Assembly: GCA_035559535.1 (NCBI GenBank)
Contig: DATMBG010000040.1
Span: 106,720 to 170,719, forward strand
DNA length: 64,000 nucleotides
DNA from: Candidatus Limnocylindrales bacterium
GTDB taxonomy: Bacteria > Moduliflexota > Moduliflexia > Moduliflexales > JAUQPW01
Direction: 5' to 3'
A model generated the notes under the pieces. It saw only the letters and a program-made list of their open reading frames with translations. It did no database searches and was not told where the DNA came from. The stretch's first letter is position 1. Every line of letters starts with the position of its first letter. A program made the translations under genes and the position numbers. Shown piece by piece: positions 25,052-33,520 of this stretch.

Positions 25052-25339
25052 CTAAAGCATTGCAAGAAATTCTTTCCACGGTGTCGCGCTTAGTGTCTCG
25101 GTGGTCGAATGTCCATAGGCCCGAATAATCATGGCTGCTTTTTCAACTTGCCGGGGGTCATCCGATTCAACAATATCAACTACATCGAAGCGCCCCAGGG
25201 TTGCAAAACTATCCTTCCAGACCACACCAGGGCACTCACTCTTAATTTTTGCAGCCACGGTATCGGCTAATTGCTTAAGATCCTTAGGATCTGCAAAGGC
25301 TTCAGGGGAAAGCCGGCTCAGAATAATATAAGTTGCCAT
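25052..25339 (-). CDS. GYD-domain protein
   Basis: 95 residues covering a complete GYD domain (ferredoxin-like fold, found alone in many bacteria). It reads MATYIILSRLSPEAF at the start, with the GRFDVVDIVESDDP core in place of the family Gly-Tyr-Asp signature, and ends in a LSATPWKEFLAML helix. AAGGAGG precedes ATG 25339 at a good distance. No catalytic residues are known for the family; roles are undefined. It stands alone on the minus strand. Confidence 0.85.
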   Translation of the reverse strand: MATYIILSRLSPEAFADPKDLKQLADTVAAKIKSECPGVVWKDSFATLGRFDVVDIVESDDPRQVEKAAMIIRAYGHSTTETLSATPWKEFLAML

Positions 25340-25391
25340 CTGATACCTCCTTTTAAGTAAGCTTTAAAGCCTGTGTGGTTCGAAGTTACCC

Positions 25392-25643
25392 TCAATGTCC
25401 TGCCCATATGGATCTGCAGAAATCTGATGGCAGGAGCCCTTTATAATCCCTCCGAACTCTTTGCTTCGTCATATCTAGCTTTTCCTGTATGGCTCTATTA
25501 GTTTGAGCTATTTCCTCATCCGCTATTTTCGCCCCAACCGGAGCAAGGACGGGCTGTTCCACTTTCTCTGCTTTCTCTATCTTCACTATCTTTTCAACCG
25601 CTTTCGGTACGGGCTCTCTTGAGCACTCTAAATTGCCCCGCAA
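25392..25643 (-). pseudogene. Probable decayed gene for a Lys/Glu-rich coiled-coil protein
   Basis: An 83-codon frame starting with TTG gives a Lys/Glu-rich helical peptide (VEKIVKIEKAEKVEQP then ADEEIAQTNRAIQEKLDMTK). Upstream, in a second frame at about 25620-25790, another coiled-coil-like stretch (EKADDRIEAVKKEVAGQF) is preceded by YKLFLVVPAC and an in-frame TGA. The two halves look like one small envelope or coiled-coil protein split by frameshifts and a stop. No ribosome site supports the TTG start. A real short protein from the first frame cannot be excluded. Confidence 0.3.
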
Positions 25644-25984
25644 CCTCCTTCTTAACGGCTTCGATTCGATCGTCAGCCTTTTCTTGATCTGATCTGAGTC
25701 CGATGGATAAATAGGTGTCTCAACGGCAGGCAGGTACTACAAGGAAGAGCTTGTATTCTGCAGGAGGTTCTATGGGCAAGTTTACGGAATGTCCTCTCCC
25801 TTTGAACCACACAAGCCTATCAACTGAATAGATTATACCATTTTTTACCCCTTCGGGGGTGGGTGTCAATGAAAATGTAAGGGAGCTGCGGAAGAGCTTG
25901 AGGGGAGGGGATTTCCAAAGGAAAACTTTCCATTGTTTAACATCTTTGACCCTTCCTAAGCCGGGATAACTCCCTGAAGACTTA

Positions 25985-26446
25985 ATTTTATAGGTATTAT
26001 AATGATTTTTTAGTTTATATATAAATAATTACTAATAAATTAACTTAAAAATTAAAAACTCCCTTGACATTAAGATGACTTATCTTAATTTTTTTATAGT
26101 TACAAAATTATCTACTTAATTACACATAAAAAAGAAATTATAAGAAATTATAACTATATTTTAATATTTTAATCGGTTTAATAAATTTATTCCCTGTTAC
26201 TGGGATTTAAAAAACAAATTTTAAAGTTCTCGGCGCGGTAGCCAGACATTGTCATAAGCGCCTTTTTTTACCTGATCAAATCTTTACCATCATCGGTTAA
26301 TTCCTCTCCCCCTATGGCTGTAACCCTGGAGGTAGTCTACCCTTTGCTCTCAAGTAAAAACTACCGATCCTATCAGTCAGTGTATTTTTATATCTATTAA
26401 GATAATAATATATCTAATATTATCTTAAATTTAAAACGGAGACCCT
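25985..26446. other. AT-rich island upstream of the OpgH-like gene
   Basis: About 460 bases made very largely of A and T, in strong contrast with the flanks. It includes TTGACA at 26064-26069 followed directly by the inverted repeat TTAAGAT-GACTT-ATCTTAA (26070-26088), which would lie in the spacer of a promoter with TAATTT at 26086-26091. Such an arrangement fits a repressor or nucleoid-protein site. No coding potential is seen. Confidence 0.55.
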
Positions 26447-28081
26447 GTGGCTATGAAATCATCTGGAAGAACCTTTATATTTTTAACTTCTATTTTTTTG
26501 TTTACTTTTTTTAGCTCATTTTGGATGTATGGCATGATTAACTTCTCATCCAGTAACCTCTTCCTGGCCGTTTTTTGGATGTCAGGCTTTGTGATTTTAA
26601 CCTTCAATGTGGGCTATATGTTCATAAGCTCCCTGGTATCTTTTCTCCTGAAAGAAGATCGTCTAAAGGAAAAGGATCTCTGGATCCTTCCCCCTACGGC
26701 GATTGTGTATGTTGTCCGAAATGAGGAGGAAGAGGTTTTACTGAACAGTATGTATGGTTCCTTTCGAGATAATTTTCGAGAGCAGGTAGACTTGTGGCTG
26801 CTCAGTAATTCGGACTTGGAAGAATACATAGACGGTGAAAAAAGGGTCATTTCTACCCTGAGGAAGTATTTTGGTGAGAACCGGGTCAGATATTTCCAGA
26901 CCCGAAAGAATCCCCTGAGGAGAAAACATATATGCATTCAAGAGTGGTTAGCGGCGTATCCAGAGTATAAATACTTTCTGGTCTGTGATGCAGACTCCAG
27001 GCTTTCTTCAGACTCCCTGCTCCGGCTTGTCCAAAAAGCCGAGCATCCCGAAAATAGAGATGTGGTAGTCTTTCAATCTCAGATAAACATCCAGGGAGCC
27101 ACAACTTATTTTGCGAAGTTTTTAGGATATGGTCAGGATATCTGTCAGAGGATTTATGCAAGGGCCAGCCAGAAGGTATTTCGAAGAGGTGTCTCCTATG
27201 GGAGCGGTTGCCTTATAAGATGTAGAGAGTTTAGCGAAATTGGGGTCCCCGATTGGGTCTTGAGTCATGACATCTGGGACACGGTACTCTTAGAAGAAAA
27301 AAAATACCGGGTAGTATTTTGTGGAGATGTCAAGACCTTCGGGAAGTTTCCAAGCAATTATGTGGAGTGTTTGAAGAGGAATCGAAGATGGATTATGGGT
27401 ACGTTGGAGAGCCTTGGAATTATTCTACGAAAGAAAATTTCCACAGGTACCAGATTCATGGCCCTTTATCCCATCTATATTTATCTTTCTCAGCCGATTT
27501 TCCTTCTCTGGATTATAGCCGGATTCTTCCTGGACTCGAAGTTATGGGACACCCTCTTTACAGTCCAAAGATATGCCTTGCTGGGAGCTAACTATATGGA
27601 TTTGGAGATGGGTTCCCATCTGTTTATGACCCTCTTCATTATTACCGGTCATCGATTTATCAAATGTAAAAATATCAAGGAGATGGGAATGGTCTTCCTT
27701 GAATTAACGATCTCCTTACTCATCTGTCTGAATAGTATCTTTTTTGATTCCCTAGTAGTTTTTGAATGGCTTCTTAAAGGGAAAAAAGGGATGTCCTGGG
27801 TTCCCATGAAAAAAAAGGACGATCAACCTATTCTCTTCTCTATCGTTGCTCGAAAGTTGTGGCCTACGACCCTACTTGGAATCGCAGGCCTTATCCTGGG
27901 TTCTATTTATTCTCCCGTATGGGTTACGGTCGTGATACCCTTTCTCTGCAGTTTTATCTTGGGTATTCCGGTAACCTACTTAACTGGAAGACCCATCAAA
28001 GGTACTACCAGGGTTGAGGACCAAAGGTATCTTCAAATCCCACCCGACTTAAGTTCGATAACGGTAAGTTCTTCCGGCTAA
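26447..28081 (+). CDS. Membrane family 2 glycosyltransferase, OpgH/MdoH-like glucan synthase
   Basis: 544 residues. GTG 26447 follows a CGGAG ribosome site. Two N-terminal membrane helices precede a cytoplasmic GT-A domain with FLVCDADSRLSSDSL (D-x-D), GVSYGSGCLIRC, LSHDIWDTVLLE and KRNRRWIMGTLESLG, the acidic acceptor and R/QxxRW motifs of processive glycan synthases. SHD..(D/E) and RRW-x-x-G most resemble OpgH, which makes the beta-1,2-glucan backbone of osmoregulated periplasmic glucans. At least four C-terminal helices follow. It is shorter than E. coli OpgH and lacks its long N-terminal tail. The gene overlaps, tail to tail, a large lipoprotein gene that may process the product. BcsA-like cellulose synthesis is less likely (no PilZ domain). 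Confidence 0.8.
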   Translation: MAMKSSGRTFIFLTSIFLFTFFSSFWMYGMINFSSSNLFLAVFWMSGFVILTFNVGYMFISSLVSFLLKEDRLKEKDLWILPPTAIVYVVRNEEEEVLLNSMYGSFRDNFREQVDLWLLSNSDLEEYIDGEKRVISTLRKYFGENRVRYFQTRKNPLRRKHICIQEWLAAYPEYKYFLVCDADSRLSSDSLLRLVQKAEHPENRDVVVFQSQINIQGATTYFAKFLGYGQDICQRIYARASQKVFRRGVSYGSGCLIRCREFSEIGVPDWVLSHDIWDTVLLEEKKYRVVFCGDVKTFGKFPSNYVECLKRNRRWIMGTLESLGIILRKKISTGTRFMALYPIYIYLSQPIFLLWIIAGFFLDSKLWDTLFTVQRYALLGANYMDLEMGSHLFMTLFIITGHRFIKCKNIKEMGMVFLELTISLLICLNSIFFDSLVVFEWLLKGKKGMSWVPMKKKDDQPILFSIVARKLWPTTLLGIAGLILGSIYSPVWVTVVIPFLCSFILGIPVTYLTGRPIKGTTRVEDQRYLQIPPDLSSITVSSSG

Positions 28082-30503
28082 TTTCATGGTTGATGGGTTC
28101 TAAGGGCTCTGGATAGGCATAACGAAGGATACGCTCAACAGCTTCCCTGTAGCCCGGTACCTGATAAGTAAAGTGGAGGAATGTCCGGCCACACTTAAGC
28201 CTTTGGAGTCCCTCGTAGATAGGTAAAACCGTATAGGCCTGGCTCAACGTTTCAAAGATGTAGCGTCCATCATCTGCACCTTTGTAATTCGAGTCATTCA
28301 GATAGGGACTTGCAACCACTTCGAATCCGTAGGGATCTTGACTGAAGTTGGGGTGCCAGTAGCCTTGAGAGTCGTTTTTAAGGAGCAAGATTTTCTCAAA
28401 ATAAGCCTGTACCAGGCTATCCTCCAAAACATCCAGAGCTCCCATCCATACAAACAACCCATGGGGGGCAATGTGGTGGGGGGGATTCGTTTCAACAGTA
28501 TTGGGAATGTTCGGTGGAGTGTATCGGCGGCCCAGAATATCCCCCTGGTGGGTTTGGGACATGGGATCTGAAAAACCGACTTGATCCAGATTGAGAAAGC
28601 GGGCATAAGCCAGATGGGAGCGGGCCGCCGGTAAAAAGGAGTACAGACCATACTGGCGTTCCCTGGGATCTCCAAACATGGGAAAGCCAGCCATGATCCG
28701 TTCAGCCCAGGTAAAGGCCGCATTAAACCAGGTACTCTCCTGGGTTGTAATGTCCTTCCAGGTTGCAGCCGGACGCATCTGGGTATCGAGAACCTTTGTA
28801 AACTCCGACCAGCTCAGACTCCCGGAAAGATAAGCGACGATTCCTACAATGCCCCCTTCATCGGCCCAGATAATCCATCGATGGGGACTCAGCCTGCCGG
28901 TCTTTGCGTTAACCAACATGGAAAGATAATGACGCCCGCTCTCCTGGGTATAAGCAACCCGGAAATTGAGGGCCTTCTTCAGCCTGGCAACTTTATCGAC
29001 AATGGCCATATAGCCTTTCTCCAGCAACCATCCGTGAACCACGTTAAGGCTGCTCCAAAAGAGAGCACAATCCCCCACTGGCAGTTCTTCATATTTGTCA
29101 CGGTAGGGAAACTCCACATCACTCCCATCCGGTAAGGGCTTTACCAGCGTGTAGTAGGGGTAAAACAGCCCATACTTGAACTGATGGGGGTCCCTTTGCA
29201 GTGTCAGCAGAGTATCCATACTCCTGTCGATCTTTGTCACGGCCTCTGCCTCTGAGATCTTTCCGATTTCAGAGGCCACGATCCAGGCCTGCAAAGTATA
29301 CCCCCACTCCACAGGATTGGTATAACCGAATCGGGCCCGGTCGGTAACCTTCCAGGCACTCACAGGTAAACCGCTTTGATGGATGACCCGGGGGCTGAGG
29401 AAATAATTGAGGGTCGTGTCCATGATTTCCCTCAACAAGTTTTTGACCACCTCCGGCTGATCTGTACGCTCCATCAGGGCAATCCGGTCCCAGGTGACCG
29501 TTGTAGTACCGCTGGATCCCGACCCGGCATGTAAACGCCATTTGTTGAGACCTTCCTTCAAGACATCTGCAGGAACTTCTATAACCCCCGGCTGACTACG
29601 GCTCAAGGCTACCGTGCCGATCCGGTCCCATCGGGATCCCTCCCAACGCTCTAAACCCACATCCAAAGTGCCCTGCCCATCACTCCAGGCCACACTTAAA
29701 TTCAATTGATGGGGTCTCTGGCTTTCTTCCCCAGTCAATAAAAAGAGAAGGTATTGATCCGGGTACCAGGTGTTGTTAATTTCCTTGGGGAAATCTCCAT
29801 CACCTGCCAGGTCTACATTGATCACCAGATCATAGTCCTTTTGCTTGAACTCCTTCTCACTTCCGTCCTTGATCCCAAACGCCCAGGTAGGTTTTTGCGC
29901 CTGGGTCTGGAATTTAATCTGATCCCAGGTTACCGCGGTGGTTCCCCCCGTCCCAGAGTAGGCAACCAGCCGGATAAGGTTCTCACCAACCTTGAGAAAA
30001 GCCGGATGAAGGTAAATATACCCAGCATCGTGCATGCTGCAGGGAGTACGACCTACTTCTAACCATTTATGACCTACCCATATCTCTACCCCTACGTAGA
30101 GAACCCCTGAACCATTGCTCCAAACAGGCTCCAGGGTCAGGGTCAGTCCCTTATCCGCTTCGGCCCTGCTCAAATCAAAATAGAGATATTCCATGGAATA
30201 CCGTAGAATATTTAATTCCTTAGGAAACCTGGAAACCGGATCTTTCCCAACATGGAAGTAGAGGTTAGAACCAGGTGGAGCAAATTCCCGATCACTTTGA
30301 TCCTTTGTACCGATAACAAAAAGGGTTTTGACAGAACCTTCCAAAGTTTCCCTGTCTTCCTGGATATCCTTAATACCAGCCTGGAAAGATAGGTCCAGAA
30401 AGTCTATCCCCTTACAAGATGAAAAAGTACCGATCCCCAAAACTAAAATACCGGCGCATAGAGTTTTGAATTTGAACCTGAACAACGTTTGATTAAACGA
30501 CAT
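28005..30503 (-). CDS. Large lipoprotein: duplicated beta-sandwich domains plus alpha/alpha-toroid-like enzyme region
   Basis: 832 residues. The signal peptide ends at GTFSSC, a probable lipobox (Cys30). Residues ~55-185 and ~190-325 are two copies of one beta domain: each starts (I/F)G(T/I)KD-x-S-x-(R/K)EF and ends SGTGGTTAVTWD or SGSSGTTTVTWD. The remaining ~490 residues are rich in W, Y, F and acidic residues (YGYTLQAWIVASE, WADEGGIVGIVAYL, ESTWFNAAFTWAER, SQGYWHPNFS, GADDGRYIFETLSQAY), reminiscent of alpha/alpha-barrel carbohydrate enzymes such as GH144 or DUF3131 proteins. I do not recognise an assigned family. Its 3-prime end overlaps the OpgH-like gene by 77 bases. Confidence 0.75.
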   Translation of the reverse strand: MSFNQTLFRFKFKTLCAGILVLGIGTFSSCKGIDFLDLSFQAGIKDIQEDRETLEGSVKTLFVIGTKDQSDREFAPPGSNLYFHVGKDPVSRFPKELNILRYSMEYLYFDLSRAEADKGLTLTLEPVWSNGSGVLYVGVEIWVGHKWLEVGRTPCSMHDAGYIYLHPAFLKVGENLIRLVAYSGTGGTTAVTWDQIKFQTQAQKPTWAFGIKDGSEKEFKQKDYDLVINVDLAGDGDFPKEINNTWYPDQYLLFLLTGEESQRPHQLNLSVAWSDGQGTLDVGLERWEGSRWDRIGTVALSRSQPGVIEVPADVLKEGLNKWRLHAGSGSSGTTTVTWDRIALMERTDQPEVVKNLLREIMDTTLNYFLSPRVIHQSGLPVSAWKVTDRARFGYTNPVEWGYTLQAWIVASEIGKISEAEAVTKIDRSMDTLLTLQRDPHQFKYGLFYPYYTLVKPLPDGSDVEFPYRDKYEELPVGDCALFWSSLNVVHGWLLEKGYMAIVDKVARLKKALNFRVAYTQESGRHYLSMLVNAKTGRLSPHRWIIWADEGGIVGIVAYLSGSLSWSEFTKVLDTQMRPAATWKDITTQESTWFNAAFTWAERIMAGFPMFGDPRERQYGLYSFLPAARSHLAYARFLNLDQVGFSDPMSQTHQGDILGRRYTPPNIPNTVETNPPHHIAPHGLFVWMGALDVLEDSLVQAYFEKILLLKNDSQGYWHPNFSQDPYGFEVVASPYLNDSNYKGADDGRYIFETLSQAYTVLPIYEGLQRLKCGRTFLHFTYQVPGYREAVERILRYAYPEPLEPINHEISRKNLPLSNLSRVGFEDTFGPQPW

Positions 30504-30597
30504 ATAACTTCCTCCTGTTGAAATATGAATTTCTGACTGGAATTTATAAAAACTGACTGTTAATGAGATATTTTACTGCAAAATATAATCTTACTCT

Positions 30598-33102
30598 TTA
30601 TCCCTGTCCAAACGTTTTCACCTTAACCCCTACGCCATGGGTCTGGATCTGTACGGCGCCATCTGCATCGGTTCGATATACTTTAATCCCTGCTTTCCGG
30701 TATCTTTCCAGAATCAAGGGGGAGAAACTCTCAAAACGGCTATACTTTCCTGAAGATATGACCGCTATAGAAGGTTGAAGGGCTTCTAAAAATTCCTGAC
30801 TGCTGGAGGTGGCACTACCATGGTGCGGAGCCTTCAGGATGGTACAGGGTTCCAGGTTCCCACTCTGAAGGAGAAATTCCTCGGCTTCTTGTTGGATGTC
30901 TCCCGGAAACAGAAAACATATCTTTCCATACGTTACCCTCAAGACCAGGGAATGGTTATTGGTCAAGTGATCGGACGTATGGACAGTCCCCTGGAGATAA
31001 GTTGGAGAAGGATGGAGGATCTGGACGTCTACCTCACCAAACTTCTGCCGATGACCCTGTTGAACCTTAAGAAGGGGGATTCCCTTCGTCATTGCAGTCC
31101 GGAGTAATTCTTTATACAAGGGATTTCGAGATTCCCAGGGCGAGATCCACAGGGCTCCTATGTCAAATTTTTCTATGAGATATCGAAAACCCTGGAAGTG
31201 ATCGGCATGGGCGTGGGAGATAACCAGAACATCTACCCGGGAGATCCCTTGATGCCACAGGTAAGGAGCCAGGATACTTCGACCCACATCGAACCGACTC
31301 CCATAGGAAGAACCCCCCCCATCCACAAGGATCGTAGAACCTTTTGGAAGCTCCAGAACGGTACTATCCCCCTGTCCCACATCCAGGAAGGTAACTCGAA
31401 GGGGGGTTGGAATGATCCAAAGGATAAGGGTGTAGATAGAAAAGATGAGCAGGACTGTTCCCAATGCAAAGATCATCCTTTGACCGGCAGGTCGTTTAAA
31501 TCCCTTGAAAATCCCAAACACAAGAAGATAACTTAACAGGAGAGGGATTAAGAATCTTGTGGAGACGGGAATTTCCGAATAAGGAAGATGTGCGATGAAG
31601 TTAGAAAGATCCATAAATCCTCTGACTAAAATTAAGTCCAACTGGAGGAAGAACTGGGCCAGGGCAGGTACAAAGAAATTCATTCCGCAGGCCAGAATTC
31701 CCAGGGGAAGAATCACCCCGGAGAGGGGTAAAGCCGGGATATTGGCTAAAAGTCCATAGGGGTAGAGGTGATTAAAGTAGTAAATAATCAAAGGGGCGGT
31801 ACTCAACTCTGCAAAGGCGGTTGAAAGGAGAATTCCTACAAAGAATACCCGGACTTTTCCCCCTAGGTTTTCTTTTTTTAGGGATATCAGCCGATAGGCA
31901 TACAAAATCGCCGTGGTAGCCACCATGGTTAATTGGAAGCTTGCCTCGAATAAGCTGACAGGATCTATAAGTAAAAGAAGCAGGGCGGAGACGGCCAGAC
32001 TATAAAAAGGATCTGCGTTTCGATCAAACAAGGTGGCCAGAAGGAAAATGGAAGTCATCAGAGAAGCGCGAATCATGGGAGGTTCGAACCCAGCCAGGAA
32101 GGCATATACAAAAACCGCCCCTATCACTCCAAGGAGAAGGGGTCGGGAAAGGATTCTGAATAATTTAAATACTATAAATAAGAACCCTGCAAGAATTCCG
32201 ATATTTCCCCCGGAGACCACCAACAAATGATAGAGTCCGGACAATCTGAAATTTTCCTGGAGTTCCGGAGTTAGAGAAGTTTTACTCCCCAGAATCATAG
32301 CCTGGAGAATGCCCCGTTCATCTTCCGATGGGGATTTTTTTTCAAGGGGATCTTGATCCTCTTCTCCGGCTTCCTGTTCAAGGGGGTCTTCAACCCCCTC
32401 AGGAAAACGGGTTTCAGATCCTATGTCAGAGGAAGGGTTCAGAAAATTCATCATCTGCTCCCGAACATGGAATATCCTGCGTAATAGAGAAAATCCGCTT
32501 CCGGTTTCTAACCGTCGAAGCAGATAGGGGGAGTAGTGACTCAGGGAACCCGTTAAATAAATCCCCTGGCGGGCAAGATAGGCTTTGTAGGCAAAGGCCC
32601 CAGGGTTTTGATAATTCACAGGAATATGGAGTCGGATGCGAACCCTCAGGCGATCCCCATATTGAAAATCGGGAATATCGTGAAGAGTGGGCACTTTATG
32701 GACGGTAATTCGGATCTTACCCGTTACAGCCTGTCGGGACACCCCTTCTTCCAGGATTTCAGTCTCCAAATAAAGGCGGTCCCGGTCCGGAAACCTCTCC
32801 CGGGGTTGATACAGTCGGCCCTCCAGGGTGACTAGTTGATGATTTTGAATCAGGTGAATCAGGTGATTGGCCGGGAGTTTCTGAGAAAGGGCATATCGAG
32901 AAATTCCCAAAACCATGAACGCCAGCAACAGAGTGACCGTGGCAGGCCGGTATCTTCGGATATAAAGAAACCCACCCGAAATAAGAGCCAGCAGCAGAAG
33001 GACCCAGGGAATATAAAGAAAGAGTCGGGGAAAGGGGAAATAATGGGCTGCAACCAGCCCCAGGGCATAACAGATCAGAAGAGGATAAATGGGGCGTTTC
33101 AT
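30598..33102 (-). CDS. comEC: DNA internalization competence protein ComEC/Rec2
   Basis: Inner-membrane channel for uptake of transforming single-stranded DNA, 834 residues. N-terminal helices and a DUF4131-type beta region (VTLEGRLYQPRERFP; GDRLRVRIRLHIPVNYQNPG) are followed by the polytopic Competence domain containing HLLVVSGGNIGILAGF. The C-terminal third is a metallo-beta-lactamase-like domain with FLDVGQGDSTVLELPKG, LVDGGG, SHAHADH and KAPHHGS, i.e. an intact metal-site set. Length is usual. ATG overlaps the comEA stop by four bases (ATGA), indicating translational coupling. Confidence 0.95.
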   Translation of the reverse strand: MKRPIYPLLICYALGLVAAHYFPFPRLFLYIPWVLLLLALISGGFLYIRRYRPATVTLLLAFMVLGISRYALSQKLPANHLIHLIQNHQLVTLEGRLYQPRERFPDRDRLYLETEILEEGVSRQAVTGKIRITVHKVPTLHDIPDFQYGDRLRVRIRLHIPVNYQNPGAFAYKAYLARQGIYLTGSLSHYSPYLLRRLETGSGFSLLRRIFHVREQMMNFLNPSSDIGSETRFPEGVEDPLEQEAGEEDQDPLEKKSPSEDERGILQAMILGSKTSLTPELQENFRLSGLYHLLVVSGGNIGILAGFLFIVFKLFRILSRPLLLGVIGAVFVYAFLAGFEPPMIRASLMTSIFLLATLFDRNADPFYSLAVSALLLLLIDPVSLFEASFQLTMVATTAILYAYRLISLKKENLGGKVRVFFVGILLSTAFAELSTAPLIIYYFNHLYPYGLLANIPALPLSGVILPLGILACGMNFFVPALAQFFLQLDLILVRGFMDLSNFIAHLPYSEIPVSTRFLIPLLLSYLLVFGIFKGFKRPAGQRMIFALGTVLLIFSIYTLILWIIPTPLRVTFLDVGQGDSTVLELPKGSTILVDGGGSSYGSRFDVGRSILAPYLWHQGISRVDVLVISHAHADHFQGFRYLIEKFDIGALWISPWESRNPLYKELLRTAMTKGIPLLKVQQGHRQKFGEVDVQILHPSPTYLQGTVHTSDHLTNNHSLVLRVTYGKICFLFPGDIQQEAEEFLLQSGNLEPCTILKAPHHGSATSSSQEFLEALQPSIAVISSGKYSRFESFSPLILERYRKAGIKVYRTDADGAVQIQTHGVGVKVKTFGQG

Positions 33103-33446
33103 GGGGCAACCAGGTAGACCCTTAGTTTCTCGAATTTATATTCGTTGATACCCGGAATGTTTTTCAGTTCGTGGATATTTTTGAATCCGCCCTGTCGCTC
33201 CCGATATTCCAGAATTCTGGTAGCGTAACCTGGGCCGATAAAAGGAAGGAGTTGCAGGTCGTAGAAATCGGCCGTATTTAAATCCAGGGGAGTTTCAGGA
33301 AGAAATGGGGATTCCGAGGTAGAGGGGGCAGAACCGGAGGTTAAAGGAGTTTCGGTTGACCCTCCGGCGAAAAAGAGACCGATCAGATAGGTGAAGAGAA
33401 TCAGGAGAAGGAGGGTTGCCTGGGAAGGGGAGAAAGAGCTCTTCAT
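33099..33446 (-). CDS. comEA: ComEA-like helix-hairpin-helix DNA-binding protein
   Basis: 115 residues. An N-terminal membrane helix (TLLLLILFTYLIGLFFAGG) anchors a short Ser/Pro linker and a C-terminal double helix-hairpin-helix: LDLNTADFYDLQLLPFIGPG, then FKNIHELKNIPGINEYKF. This is the ComEA layout, where the protein captures incoming double-stranded DNA at the outer face of the membrane and passes it to ComEC. The four-base overlap with comEC supports joint function. The sequence is compact, as in Gram-negative ComEA proteins. Confidence 0.93.
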   Translation of the reverse strand: MKSSFSPSQATLLLLILFTYLIGLFFAGGSTETPLTSGSAPSTSESPFLPETPLDLNTADFYDLQLLPFIGPGYATRILEYRERQGGFKNIHELKNIPGINEYKFEKLRVYLVAP

Positions 33447-33520
33447 AGTTTCGGGGGGATCGTACGACCCTGACCATTTCCTCCAACAAAGCAGGACTAA
33501 GGTTGTTACGACCCATTCAT

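Noticed and set aside
26447..28081. Cellulose synthase (BcsA)
   Set aside because: No PilZ domain and no bcs partners; the SHD and RRW-I-M-G motifs fit OpgH better.
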